In this document: piece by piece, positions 51,901 through 63,894 of the stretch
Layout: every line of letters starts with the position of its first letter
Numbering within the stretch: position 1 is the first letter of the stretch
Origin: Seriola aureovittata
Taxonomy: Eukaryota > Chordata > Actinopteri > Carangiformes > Carangidae
NCBI RefSeq assembly: GCF_021018895.1
Contig: NC_079380.1
Span: 1,049,501 to 1,113,500 of the forward strand
DNA length: 64,000 nt
Direction of reading: 5' to 3'
Notes under the pieces: generated by a model
The model's input: the letters and a program-made list of their open reading frames with translations, nothing else
Told to the model about the DNA's origin: nothing
Database searches by the model: none
Position numbers and translations under genes: made by a program

Positions 51901-54900
51901 ACATAAAGGGAATGATGTCATTTCTGTCACTATGAGTGGCTGTAGTGATAGTTAATCCAACACATATGTATGTGCTGACATTGTGTTACTCTCTGCTCCT
52001 CGGCAGGCCTTAATCTGTCTGGTAGACAAGAAGTCGGGAGAGAAGAGTAAGACACGCCCACGATTCGTCAAACAGGACCAGGTCTGCATCGCCCGTCTGC
52101 GTACAGCAGGAACCATCTGCCTCGAGACCTTTAAAGACTTTCCTCAGATGGGACGGTTTACCTTACGGGACGAAGGTGAGTGGCCTCGCTCTACTGCTGA
52201 CTGTAATCATCAGCACCATCTTCATACTCCTGCTGTCACTATTGGAAAATATACCAGTCAATACCTAAAGCTACGTTCTGTGTTACATTTTAAACTCTTC
52301 AAAATAAACCTTCATCAAACTAATAACAGAAAAGTATCAACAAGATTTTAAGGTCATTTCAAAGGAAATGTCAGGGGCTGGTTTCACAAAAAACCTCAAG
52401 TTAAGATTTTCCTTCAAGTTACAGTTCCCTTGAAATAAAAACAGTTGCACAGAGTTTTATCCTTCAGGTTTCCGAAAAATGTTCACTAAGGTATTTAAGG
52501 TGTTTTGCTTATCTTAGTCTTATAATTAAGGAATCTGTTAAAGTCAGTAAAATTGTTGCACAAAAGACCTTGGTGACCAAAGTTCACTATGGTGAAGTTC
52601 CCATGAAAACAACAGCATGATGAGACAGTGGCTTCTTTAATGTTACCCGCTTCCCAAAAGTGATCATAGTTAGGCCTATCACAAGTGCTAATGGCAGTCT
52701 CAATCGAAAAAATACAATTTACCGATGTAAAATCTCCTTTCATTGCTGTAAATTACTTAACTTTTTTTCCTTAACTAAGGAAACATTCTAAGCGATTCTG
52801 TGCAACACCTTTTAAGTAACTCCCTCAGCTAAGGAAAAATTAAACCCTAAGTGTCATACTGAAGTAGAAAACCGGAGGTGTTTTGTGCAACTGTAGATTT
52901 CTATAGTGGAGTGTAAATACACTATTAATACATAGACAGTAACATACTTCATACATCTACACTAAAGGAGCATAAAAGTAGAAAAAATAAAATAACAGGA
53001 GATTCAAAGTACAAATGAAGCCGTGGCACCAGTTCCAATGTTCAGATTACAATCAATGAATAAACAGTCCCGAGTCTGTATCTATAGTAGATGTTAGATA
53101 TTCCAGGTTCATCAGTTTTTATTTGATCAAATATGGATTGTTCAAATCCCAAATCTATCTCTGCATTTGAGCCTTTTCCCATTCAACGTATCATCTGAGC
53201 TAAATGTTCACAGTGTTCAGTGGTTAGATGTTGTGAGTGCAGTGGTCAGGCTTATTACAAAGTTTATAAAACGTGTAGATGACAGCTGCTGTATGAGTCA
53301 CAACAGTCTCATGAACTGTGGGATGAGCAGGAGTCAGTGTGAACCCACTGCAGTTCACAGGGTGCTCACTGACTCGACCACAGGGACAGACCTGATCAGA
53401 GCTCAGTTTGTGTCTCTGGCTGTGAGACGTGAGGCTGTGTAAGTGGAGTGAACTTTATTCCATCTGTCCCTGCAAACAGCAGCCAACATCTGTCTGCAGA
53501 TGTCAGGCTGATGTCAACACAAACAGATGAATCAACGACGGACCTGTCTGTGCTCAGTGATCATTACAGCGGACGTCTGTACTTAAAGCATCTGATACTG
53601 ACTGTGCAGAATGATGCTGCTCTTCATTATTCTTGTTCAACTTAAAAAAAAAAACTAACTAAAAATACTGCTGGTTGTTGTTTTGCATTTTTCAGGGAAA
53701 ATTAATCCTCGGTCAGTTTAATAAGCTATAAATGTGTTTACAGAAACCAGAAGAAAATCCTGCCTGTCTGTACACAGCAGTTCAGTATGACCTCTGTGTG
53801 GAGCGTAGACATTTGTTCTGATCAGGAATGTCACAAGAACCAATACTTCAGCACCAAGTCAATGACAAAATTCTGAAAATGTGCTGCTACTTGTTTTTCT
53901 ATAGTATTGAGGACACTGTAGGTCAAAGAAAAACACACCATGATGGTGTGAAGAGATTTCACAACCCTGTTTCCCAAAAAGTTTGGACGCTGTTAAAACG
54001 TAAATAGAAACAATGTGATTTTCAAAACATTGAAACCCCATATTTAATTGAAAATAGCTCTAAGACGACATATCAAATGCTGAAACTGAGAAATGTCAGT
54101 TATTTGAAAATTAGATGTCCATTTTTAATTTGATGCCAGCAACATGTTTCAAAAATGTTGGGACAGGGTCATGTTTACCACTCTGTTGCATCACCTCTTC
54201 TTTTAACTTCACTCTGTGAGTGTTTGGGAACTGACGAAACCAATTGCTGTAATTTTGAAAGTGGAATGTTTTCCCATTCTTGCTTGATGTAGCCTACCAT
54301 TTCAGCTGCTCAACAGTTCAGGATTTCCTTTGTCGTATTTTACGTTTCATACTGCGCCAAACATTTTCAATGGCTGACAAAAAGGACTGTAGGCAGGCCA
54401 GTTTAGCACCTGGACTATTTTACTCCAGAGCCAAACTGTGGTAATACCTGCAGAATGTGGTTTTGCATTGCCTTGCTGAAATAAGCAAGGTCTTCCCTTG
54501 GCAGCATATGTTGCTCCAAAACCTGTATACATTGTCCAGCATTAATGGTACCATCACAAATGTGCAGGTTACCCTTGCCATGTGCACTAATATACCTGCA
54601 TACCATCACAGATGCTGCTTTTTGAACTGTGTGCTGTTAACAAGCCGGATGGTCCCTCTCCTCTTTTGAAACATGTTGCTGGCATCAAATTCAAATGGGC
54701 ATCTAAATTTAAAAAATGACATTTCTCAGTTTCAACATTTGATATGTCGTCTTTGTGCAATTTTCAATTAAAGATGGGGTTTCAGTGTTTTGAAAATCAC
54801 ATTCTGTTTCTATTTACGTTTTACACAGCGTCCCAACTTTTTGGGAAACAGGGTTGTAATATTTGATGTGGATCAACAGGGAAGTTGTAGATGAGCAGAG

Positions 54901-55474
54901 GTCAGTATGTTGTTCACTTTATATCAACATGTTGTCAACATGTTCATGTCCTGAACGTTCCTGTTACTGTGTGTGAACTGTGACAGCTGACATCTGTTGT
55001 AGCAAGGCTCCACACACAACGTTCAGAGGCTCGTGATTTGGTACTTAATGACAGTTTCTTGTGATGTTCCTATGACTCATGGTGACTCTTCTCTAGAGAA
55101 ACAATCAGCTGATCTGACCAAATCAATCCCAGAACCTCTCAGTTCACCTTTGATTCATATCACACCAACAGTTGAAATGGTTGTGAATCAGGAGCCTCAG
55201 CAGCAGGTGAAATACAGGAGCCCAGAACTCTTCATATTCTGCTGCTCATCTCATTCTCAGGTTGAAGCTACAAGTTGTGAACATGTCACTGAAACTGTAG
55301 TCTCTGTCCTGAGAGCCAACAAGAGCTGATCAGACGTTATTTTAGCCTGTAGTTTCTCAGATATGTCGATGTGGATTTAAGTTCAGTGAAGTGTGACTGG
55401 TGTTTTGTCTGTGTGTCTCAGGTAAGACCATCGCCATTGGAAAGGTGCTGAAGCTGGTCGCCGAGCGGGACTGA
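36908..55474 (+). CDS. gspt1: eRF3a, GTP-binding peptide chain release factor subunit (14 coding exons)
   Basis: Coding exons: 36908-37100, 38221-38265, 43354-43596, 45672-45705, 45823-45900, 46722-46902, 47544-47698, 48830-48970, 49091-49184, 49696-49776, 50773-50946, 51631-51720, 52007-52175, 55422-55474. All introns are GT-AG, phases agree, and the product is 576 residues. eRF3 is the cytoplasmic GTPase that escorts eRF1 to the ribosome at stop codons. Visible motifs: PAM2-type residues 32-52 ([20 protein letters not shown]); an acidic linker of about 80-150; P-loop GHVDAGKST 158-166, split across two exons; switch I region DKGKTVEVG 212-220; DAPGH 235-239; NKMD 297-300; SGLTG; then the EF-Tu-like domains with GRFTLRDE and the eRF1-binding C-terminus ending KLVAERD. 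The start ATG has A at -3 and G at +4. The protein is shorter than the longest human form because the low-complexity N-terminus is shorter. gspt2 is an intronless mammalian copy, so gspt1 is the better name. Confidence 0.97.
38912..39265. mobile_element. Family A inverted-repeat element, best copy
   Basis: The left end ('tattgctacatagctaacat' then 'agcattaacagctgtttac') and right end ('gtaaacagctgttaaagcta' then 'gttggctatgtccccatag') are inverted copies. It lies in gspt1 intron 2, which is otherwise about 5 kb of sequence with no other recognised feature except a family C fragment at 42715-42900. Confidence 0.75.
42715..42900. repeat. Family C repeat fragment
   Basis: Shares 'acttggactcaaagatgaac' and the AGGTCA-type core with 7545-7925. 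Confidence 0.6.
44483..45081. mobile_element. Non-autonomous element with 'atcgaccgat' inverted ends
   Basis: The left end 'agcgatcgaccgattatcgg' and right end 'aaatatcggtcgatccctac' are inverted copies. Fragments of the same family occur near 47165-47215 and 50400-50480. It lies in gspt1 intron 3 and has no coding capacity. Confidence 0.7.
47930..48255 (-). mobile_element. LINE reverse transcriptase fragment
   Basis: The minus strand encodes [32 protein letters not shown] and [11 protein letters not shown]. The first corresponds to the F-A-D-D-T catalytic motif of Rex/L2-type RT, with the first Asp of the pair replaced by Asn. Truncated fragment in gspt1 intron 7. Confidence 0.8.
51046..51110 (+). 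repeat. Short SINE/MITE-type fragment
   Basis: 'gacgcagtggttagcattgt' followed by 'tgcctcacagttaca' is the start of a very common fish repeat; only the first roughly 65 bases are present. Confidence 0.55.
51180..51405. mobile_element. Truncated family B element
   Basis: Its interior and right end correspond to 15645-15860 (shared 'aaaacctcaagttttngtga' and terminal 'gccactgaattgagaca'). The left terminus is missing. Confidence 0.65.
52378..52892. mobile_element. MITE-like element with inverted ends
   Basis: The left end 'ggtttcacaaaaaacctcaa' and right end 'ccggaggtgttttgtgcaac' are imperfect inverted repeats. The interior contains repeated 'cttaactaaggaaa'-like words. It lies in the last gspt1 intron. 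Confidence 0.55.
53961..54857 (-). mobile_element. Second decayed Tc1-like element
   Basis: Ends 'acaaccctgtttcccaaaaa' and 'tttttgggaaacagggttgt' are inverted, and similarity runs inward for over 150 bases. The minus strand 54340-54610 encodes transposase pieces: [19 protein letters not shown], and [12 protein letters not shown] with VLNWPAYSP. In active relatives the second of these reads QQDNAKPHS. Here the catalytic Asp is Gly (codon 54470-54472). Frames are broken, so it is inactive. Confidence 0.85.
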
Positions 55475-56090
55475 AGAGGACTGAGCTTTCTGAGAGTCCT
55501 AGTGAGAAGGAACGGGCAGAGCTTGGTTATAACCCGCCCACACTGTTGTCAGCGGCGACGGCACCTCCCTGTCACGCCCCCCTTCTGCGTGCCGAAGATC
55601 AGCTTCAGTAAAAAAACTCATCTGAAAAAGAAAACCTGTTTTTAAGCAAACGACAAACCAAGATGAAGTCCACACGAGTCAGCTTTCTCATATTGAGAGC
55701 TCAGCTATGCCATTTCTGGGTTAGCCCTCCCGCCACCTCTCCCCACCTCCTCCTCTGGTCTACTCATCATTACATGATATTTTTCTTCTAGTTTTTTTTT
55801 TTCTTTCATAAATGACAGTGACAAATGGCAGAAGTTATATCTGTAAACAGATGTGGACCAGGATTTGCTTGGAGTATAAAAATGATTTTCAGTAAATTGC
55901 AAAAGAAATTGTTTGAGAGAACTTAACCAGTTGAAACCAAATGTTTATCTTGGGTGTACATGTCTCCCTTTGCTTTGACCCAGTTTTTGGTTTCTCGTTG
56001 CGTTCTGGCTGTGTGCTTGAGCGTTCAAATGTTATTAAAGCAAACAACTATGACAATAAAATAATAAATTGGGAAAACAGAGTGTTTTCA
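55475..56090 (+). other. gspt1: 3' UTR of gspt1 with tandem poly(A) signals
   Basis: Two AATAAA hexamers at 56055-56060 and 56063-56068 lie about 590 bases after the stop, so cleavage is expected near 56080-56095. No competing earlier signal is obvious. Confidence 0.75.
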
Positions 56091-59000
56091 TTTTCAGAGA
56101 CGTAACAGTGGCTGGCTTTGTGTTTCACTCCTATTTTTTTAAAGTGGGTTTTGACTGTTAATGAGAAACTCCTGACAGACAAATGCAATTTTCAGTTTAA
56201 ACTTTGTGAAATATTTTTAAAAATTTAAAAATATGATTTTGTTTTTAAATAAAATTCTAAACTCTTTTGACAACCTTAGAACAAGTCCCAGACTGATTCA
56301 TAAAGTGGCCTGATCCGTATTATGAGCAGATAGTATCTCAGTATAAGTATCAGCTGTCAGTGAAGAAATGCCACAGATGTTTGGGATCATGTAGAACCAG
56401 TGTCATTGCAAAGTTTGTCTTCAGGGACTGAACTTCTATAGAGCTGTTCTAATCTTGCTGACCACTCAAAGCATTTACACTACAAGCCACATTCACACAT
56501 TCATGTTTTCTCTACATGCGCACACTCGATGAGTATCTGGAGGAAACGAACCACTGACCTTCTGGTTGGTAGATGACCCGCTCTACCTCCTGAGCCACTG
56601 TATCCCACTCTCTCCATATGTTGCTCATAATTCTTAAATTTTTGGTATAGTTGCCAATGTCACTGACTGACCGACTGACTGATGATATTTCCACCACTGG
56701 TCAGCCGAGTGCTGAACTGCAGTCTGCTGAGCCACTCTGGTTTCCTGGCTACTCAGGAACTGAAGAGGAAGAGCGCTTCCAATACACTGAGCCTCGCCTC
56801 CATTACAGCAAATAAACTACTTTCATTCCATGTATCATTAATTCTAAAGGAAGCAGAGGAATAACTAAACATGATAAACACCAAGCAGAGAGAGGGAGAG
56901 AGAGAGAGAAGTCATCGTTAATGAGGCTTCATACTAACGACTATGACCAACTCTACATATCAAACAGACATAAAGACCTGCCTCTAATAAAAGTCTGTTA
57001 CGTTTCGGAGTTGAAGTAAATAAAGACTAAACTATTGTAGATCCAGGCGGAGGCTGTTCTCTGAGTGACAGACTAGGTAAGAAAGATAGTCTGTCAGGCA
57101 AAGGTCTGGTGGAACATGTCACATTTGACAGCCTGGGGTCCAGTCTGGCCTTTGGCCCTTTGCTCTGTGTGTGTGTCTCTCTCTCTATGACTGCGATAAA
57201 GGCCTGAAAAATAACTTAAAAAAGATATTGTGCCACTTCTAACTTTCTCTCTGATCATGTTACAGTAAATCCAGCTGAAATCACAGCTCAGTCTTTGTCT
57301 TTCATTTATGGGTTTGGTGATTTTGTCAGACAATGTCACAGTTATGAAATCAGGATTTGACCAGAGGCGGTCCAGGCAGACACTAGGTTTAGACCTAGTC
57401 TTGTTATTAAATATTCAAAAATCCTGCGTTGGTTTTGCTGAACTGAGAACACATGTTCTTACTGAGCAACATTCAAGATAAATGGAGACTTGAATAAGTG
57501 ACTGTACTGAAACTGGCAGCCAGTGGCCTGAGAGGCTGTTAACACAAGATCAACTTGTTTTAATTCTATTTCTTACTCATTTAAGCTTGATTCATTCCAT
57601 CATAAAGAGAAACTCCACCAGCAGGTGGTGTTACTGCCAGTCATGAAACTGTAATCAGTATAATTAGACGCCCTTCCTGATTTATATACACTCCTCTGTA
57701 GCGTTAACGCCATAATTTAGAATTTACTCTTGTTGAAATGGGGCACCAGTCCTCTGGGAGGACAACAATCAATTACTTCATTGCCAAATTTATCAATCTC
57801 ATATCTATAAGCCATGACTTCTCGATTCAATGGATCTCCAGTCTCTACGTCAAAAGAATACAACAGGACAACAGCTAGGTGTAAATAAAGGAGTTTATTA
57901 ACTAAACTACTATCTACAGAGTAAATGCAAGGTGTAATAATCATAAAGATGAAAATAATAATGAATGAGCAGTGTGATGAGTTGGCAATGGTGGGAGAGA
58001 ATATGTTATGGCTATACACTATGGCTATACAGCTAATGATGCTACATCTATGAATTAGGTTTGATGATTAAATATTGCTATATTTCGACATCAACCCAGT
58101 CATGAGCAGAGTGTTAAGACCGGCCTACTGTGAGTTGCGCTGTAGCTGAAGACCCTCGGCCGGAACCCAGGTGGCTGTGGTTGCCATGGTAACCCTGGAG
58201 ACGCGGAATCTAGGAGGATTCTCCTGGAGGCCGTGTCCCATTATCACGATGACGGATTCTGCCCGTGTCTCAGCGGTTCAGCTCTGGTGGAGTTTGCCAG
58301 GAGACTTTCTGTCTCGGGCACTCTTGATTTCTGCTCAGCTTCTCTGCAGGCGGTCGTGCAGAGGTGTTATCTGCTGATTGATGCGAAATAAACTCTAATG
58401 CTCTTCACTTTGGCTGGATAACTTTAGATAAGGCTGGTGTTGACGAGATGACTCTAAAGTTGTCAAAATCTTCAAAAAGGAAAACTTGATGCTTTAAAAG
58501 TTACAAAATTACTCTGAGGCACTTCTGTTGTTTTGGTTCAGTTGGTCTTGACTTGGCTTAGAAAAATAAAAGATTGTGCATGTAGACAAAAATGATGTTA
58601 CTTTGAGCTTGTGGCAACGAAAAATAAAACGCGAAAAGTGCAAAGATGACTAAGAGCCATGAGTTTGTGTTATCTAAAGAGGGACAGAGGAAGGGAGGTT
58701 GGTGTGTGTGTCATGCATGGCACAGAGAGGCCAGGATTCACACCTTAGTGATAATCAGTCCTTTTGATTGTTACTTGTCTTATACAAGAAATAATCAAAT
58801 ATAATTAGACAAAGTCTTATTGTTACAAACTGGAGATTTTGCCTATATTCTCCAGTTGCCTGGTGTCCATTGGTTGATCCTCTGGAGCTGACCCTTTGAC
58901 CTTTGGTCTGGTTCTGTGTCGTGCTAAAAGCATGGTCTGTTTGTGGAAGAGGGGTCCTTTGTCTCTGTTTCCTATCAATCTGATAGTTTAATGGTGGGAA

Positions 59001-59600
59001 GAGTCGCAAAGTGTCAATTGTGGATCTGTAACTCTGCATGTCCTTATAATGAACTTCCTTAATGGCTTGTGACTGATGCCAGACCACGTATGTACGCTAC
59101 ACCTCCATACTGTCACAGCTGAGTATGAAGCAAACATCTGAACTCAGCTTCAGTGTTAACGACAGATGAGTAGGAAACAAAGTTTAGATATTAAAACAAA
59201 CCTAAGTTTATTAAAAGAAGCTGTATATTAGAATTAAATTATGGGTGGAGGGGGAGTGTGATGGACATTAAGTGGGGGGTAACGGGTGGGTGAGCTCAGT
59301 GGAGTGGATGTGACTTTAAGAGAGACTTCAGGTCAGATGGAAACAACTTTTAATACTTGCCAGTGTTTTTCACGCAGCTGATAAAATGTCTGATAGAGAT
59401 GATGGTTCGGAAGTGATGGAAGTGCGCAAGTCTGTGGTGATGGGTCATATTGTGGAGTCATGGCTTCTTGCACATGTTTTATTTTGCAGAAAGAATTTTC
59501 CTCAAGCTAGAATAGAATACTTTTAAAGTTCAGTAGTACTGTAATACACCTCAAGGTGCAACCTGGACACATCATCAGTGACGCTCCCGGGATCATAGGG
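56091..59600. other. Region without a recognised gene
   Basis: It contains the SINE at 56430-56620 and AT-rich sequence of unclear origin. A 100-codon minus-strand open frame (57717-58019) has no motif I recognise. A GC-richer patch at about 58130-58350 is open on the + strand for 68 codons and is also unassigned. Confidence 0.5.
56430..56620 (-). repeat. tRNA-derived SINE
   Basis: On the minus strand 'gtggctcaggaggtagagcg' resembles an RNA polymerase III A box and 'agtggttcgtttcc' a B box, in the spacing of a tRNA head. The tail ('tgtaaatgctttgagtggtc' in this orientation) recurs at 63900-64000. Confidence 0.65.
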
Positions 59601-59615
59601 TGTTTCGGGTCTTAG

Positions 59616-62110
59616 TCAGACACCCTCACCCGGGCGACCCAGCCGGGGGTGATCAGTCCCCCGACTGTGTCCAGGTAGCGCACTACGCCACGCCTCCCCC
59701 CTCTTCAAGTTTTTGATGGCTCTTCGCCTGTGCAGTCCACAAATCCCAAGGAGCCCCAGGATCCAGTGTAAGGACTTGCCTGCAAAACCCCCGCAGCCCA
59801 CATCAATAGGCTCGCAGCAGGCCTTTCACCCATTCCTCCGGCACTCAGCCACAAGATCTGCATACTTTGCCCTCTTCCTCTCCTGAGCTTCCTCCATTCT
59901 GTCCTCCCAGGGGACAGTTAGCTCAAGGAGCACCACCTGCTTGCTGACTCCGGACATCAAGACCATGTCTGGTCGATGTGTGGTGGCTGCGATGATGTCT
60001 GGGAATCGCAACTGCCTCCCTAAGTCAACCAGGAGCTGCCAGTCCCTTGCTGTTGTGAGCAGGCCCCCCTGAGTCTTCTTGGAGGGTTGAGGTTTCTTCC
60101 CTGCTCGGACAAAGGCAATCGTGCTCTTGGTTGGGTGTTGCCGCTTGCTGGTGTTGATGCCAGTGCAGATGGTGTCTGCTATTGCCCGCAGGACCTGGTC
60201 GTGGCGCCAACAATACCTGCCATCTCCCAAGGCCTTTGAGCAACAGCTGAGGATGTGTTCTAGTGATCCTCTTTTCTGACAAAGCTGGAACACAGGTGAG
60301 TCTATCAGGCCCCAGGTGATCAGGTTAGGAGGGCTTGGGAGGACATCGTAGACTGATTGGACCAAGAACTTAAACTGGTGTGGCTCCGCCTTCCAGAGTT
60401 CGGTCCAGGTGATCTTGCGGCCAGCTATGTGCTCCCACTCGGTCCAGGCCCCCTGCTTGCTCATGCCCACCACTCTGCTGAAGCGAGCCTCCTCCACCTC
60501 GGCGCGCACCTCCTCCTGGATAAGCTTTCGCCTTTCCTTTCCTCTGGCTCTGCTTGGTTTTGGGTTGCTACCCAGCCCAGCCCGACCAGTAGCAACGGTT
60601 CCCACCAGGGTCCTGTGCCGCAGCCTCGCCTCTGCTCGCTCTACTGCATCCTGGGCCCGCCACTTCCTTCCTGTTCTGACCGCCACACCTGCTGAAGATA
60701 CTTTTCCATCAGCAGAATCTCTGTAGAGCAGGACTTCTCTGGCCCGGGAAACCTTGAACTCCTCTGCCAGACTGCTGAAAGGGAGCTGCAGCTTGGTGTT
60801 GTGCCCAAACAAAGCAATGCTGCTTAGGCTTCGTGGCAGGCCCAGCCACCTGCGCAGGGATGAGCTGATCTTCCTCTCAAAACCCTCCACCATGGTCACT
60901 GGGAATTCGTACATCAACAGCTGCCAGAGGACAAGAGGCAGGATGCCATGCTGATAGATCCAGGCCTTGAACTTCCCAGGAAGTCCTGACTTGTCCACAG
61001 CTGAGAGCCACGTGTTGAGGTTATCGCTGGTAGCTTGACGCGCAGCAGTATCCTTCAGATCGCTGGTGAAGAGCTTGCCCAGGCTCTTCACTGGCTTTTC
61101 TGACACAGAGGGAATTTTGGTGTCTCCCAGGCTGAAGCGGAAGCGGTTGGTTACCTTCCCTTTCCTCAGGACTAAGGACCTGGACTTGGCGGGTTTGAAA
61201 CTCATTCTTGCCCAACTAATGAGTCGATCAAGGCCTTGAAGGAGCCATCTGCATCCAGGCACTGATGTTGTGGTTACCGTGAGATCATCCATGAATGCTC
61301 TAATCGGGGGTCGCCGGGTGCCAGATCTGGACAAAGGGCCTTTGCACTCTATTTGCGCAGACTTCATGAGCATATTCATGGCCAGTGCAAACAGGGACAA
61401 TCTGATGTTGAAGTGCCAGAGGACATCCTCAGACTAAAGTTGTTATAGTAGTCGAGGACGAGGTTGCAGACCTTCTCTGGGACATGGTATCTGCTCAGGG
61501 ACAGTTCCACCAGTTTATGTGGAATCGATCCATCAGCATTGGCGAGGTCCAGCCATAGTACTGCCAAATCGCCTCTGCTCTCTCGCGCCTCACGGATCAG
61601 CTGTGTTACCACGCCTGTGTGTTCGATACACCCTGGAACTCCTGGGACTCCTCCCTTCTGCACAGAGGTGTCAATATAGGTGTTCTTCAGGAGAAATCCC
61701 ATGAGGCGATTGGAAACGATCTTGAAGAAGGTCTTGCACTCAACACTAAGGAGGGAGATTGTCCTGAACTGCTCGATGTTACTTGCGTTCCTCCTTGGGA
61801 ATCCATACTCCCTCTGCGTACTTCCACTGCTGAGGTACCTTCCCTTTCGGCGGCGTGGTGAGGCGCCTGTCCAGCCGCGTGTCCAGCGGCATCAGGAACT
61901 CGTTCCGCAGGAACGGAGCGCCGTCCGGTACCCGCCGTGGCCAAGCGCAGAGGTCAGCCGCCGGGCTGCCTGTTGCTCCGCAGGCGGAACAGGTGGTCGT
62001 TGCTATGGCAACCATGGGACCGCAGGAGAATACCCCGCACATTGTCTCCTCGGTGGCGGGCTGTGACATAGAGATGCCGCACACAACTACAGAGAGCTCA
62101 CCTACATAAA
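59616..62110 (-). pseudogene. Decayed non-LTR retrotransposon with reverse transcriptase and restriction-like endonuclease
   Basis: Reading from high to low coordinates: 61779-62110 ends in KVPQQWKYAEGVWIPKEE; a frameshift leads to SNIEQFRTISLLSVECK; 61410-61702 carries LLKNTYIDTSVQKGGVPG and RT motif A (VLWLDLANADGS). After a small deletion and frameshift near 61400, a 524-codon frame (59826-61400) starts at SLFALAMNM and has RT motif C (AFMDDLTV), the RKWRA and SVYDVLPSP regions, a zinc-knuckle (LCQKRGSLEHILSCC) and the endonuclease-like RPDMVLMS and LLELTVPWEDR. A TGA at 59826-59828 interrupts the frame, which then continues as GCGGFAGKSL and RRRAIKNL to 59616. The order RT, zinc knuckle, PD-(D/E)xK-type nuclease is that of the R2/NeSL-like clades. 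The 59826-61400 frame opens on TTG, not ATG. Confidence 0.85.
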
Positions 62111-62199
62111 AAGTAGGCGGACAGGTGAGGCCTGACGCGCAACACTGACTGTACTGTGGCTGTGGCTGCTGCCAGATGACACAACACAAAATACACAGC

Positions 62200-63890
62200 T
62201 GAAATGAGCACGAGGTTCATTGTAACTGTTTGAGCCCTGAGCTCCATTTAGACCAAAACACTTGGTAATGAAACCTTTCTTCCTGCCTGCGCACGTGCAC
62301 TGTAACATATATAATGTAGATTTAACAGGTTATTTTCTCTGTAGGTTATTGTAGATTAACTTCACGTCTAACTGTTGATTTTCTGTTTAAGAGGCCTCTT
62401 CACTCTGCCACAAATACAGCTCTAAAGATATGCTAATGATTTTTAATTAACATTTTTATGCTGTGTTTTATTTTATATTTAAACACAAAAACTGTTGATT
62501 TTATATTTCGAAATATATTCAAATAAAAGAAGCAGACTGTATAAAACCATGTGCCATAGGTGTGTAGGCTGAATGTAAAATCCCCCACAGGTCTGTGATA
62601 TCAGTGGTGCTCAAACACTGGCAACACATAGTCTCAACACAATATTATAGGAATGAAGCTAAACTAATTTAACATAAGCCATTACTATTACAGTAATATT
62701 TTACATACCAGTGAATATAAGAAGGTGAATATTAAGACAGCAACAAAGTATTTGTGTTTCAATATGAAACCTGCTAAAACAAGCATGTTCAAATATACTG
62801 GAATCATAATCCTGTTTTAAATGTATTTGTTGAAAGATTTAAAATTGAGTAAATTATCTTTATTCAATAGTTTATCCTAGAATCCTAAAACTATGGAGAA
62901 GAAAAAAGAAAAACTTCCCCCTTCCTGAGTTTATGTCATTTAACTGTGCAACTGAAACGAGTACCTGTGGCTGTGGCAGAACAAAGCTCTTATCAGTGGA
63001 TAATCATTAACCACAGTTCGCTGCTCACCGAGAGACAAGCCCTCAGTTTAAACACTATCAGGCTCACCTGAAACTTCCCGGTCATCCACACACTGATGGA
63101 AAGGTGTCTGATGAAATAACTCAAACATCAAACTCATCTCCATTCTGTACACAAACTTTAATAACAATGTTGTTTTCATTTCCTCTCCCACAGATATTTT
63201 GTTATTAGTTTCTTGCAGCACTGAACAGAGGCGAGCCTGCACTACACTGTCCTGAGCCGTCTACAGTTGACTCCAGTTGATGTTCAGGTTTTTTTTTTTT
63301 TTTTTTTACAGTTTGTGTTTAATGAGAAATGATTCATAATTGATCAGGATGTATGGAGGAGGTGTTAGCAGCTGGACATAGGTGTCATGTTTTTAATCAG
63401 TACGTCAGACGTCTGGCAGTTTGGACTTGGATCAATACAGACAACGTATTCATAATGTGATGACAGCTGCACACTGTTATATAAACTATGAACAGCATCT
63501 TTATGTCTCTGTTTGTTGGAGAAATCATCATTTTTATGTTGAAGTAAAATAAACATTGTGTCGACCAGAATAACTGTTGCCCTGATGGTTCATCCAATCA
63601 CCTGCCGAGTATTTTTTGAAAGCACCTGTTTCTAACGAAGCGTTCCAGGTGGTTCTGTGTTACAAACCAAATGTTGCGTCAGGTCAAGGTTTACTGTGGG
63701 GAGGCCACGTCCTATATTCACCTTGTTAAAGTAACGTCCCTTTACAAGCGCCACCCACATAATCTGAAACAGTGAATCAAATTTGATTCAAACTCACTGA
63801 CCGTGAGTTGTTTGGCCTGGTTTGTCTTGAGCTTCTCTAACAGGAACTTTTCAGTCACAGTTGGCAACTACTCTTTTGTCCAACTGGTGT
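62200..63890. other. AT-rich region without a recognised gene
   Basis: No conserved coding or RNA feature seen. A run of about 20 T at 63289-63309 could be the reversed poly(A) tail of an old minus-strand retroposed sequence. Confidence 0.5.
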
Positions 63891-63894
63891 GTTG

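Noticed and set aside
53160..53645. Two adjacent + strand open frames in the last gspt1 intron
   Set aside because: No conserved motif; the known eRF3a sequence joins exon 52007-52175 directly to 55422-55474.
56430..56620. Possible tRNA gene on the minus strand
   Set aside because: Box A and B-like words are present, but it does not fold as a full cloverleaf by eye and a second copy of its tail lies at 63.9 kb, so it is a SINE.
57717..58019. 100-codon minus-strand open frame
   Set aside because: No recognisable motif, no splice or promoter context; the length is not exceptional for this window. Left unassigned.
60357..60726. Overlapping + strand open frames opposite the retrotransposon
   Set aside because: Antisense shadows of the minus-strand reverse transcriptase frame, caused by its GC-rich codons.
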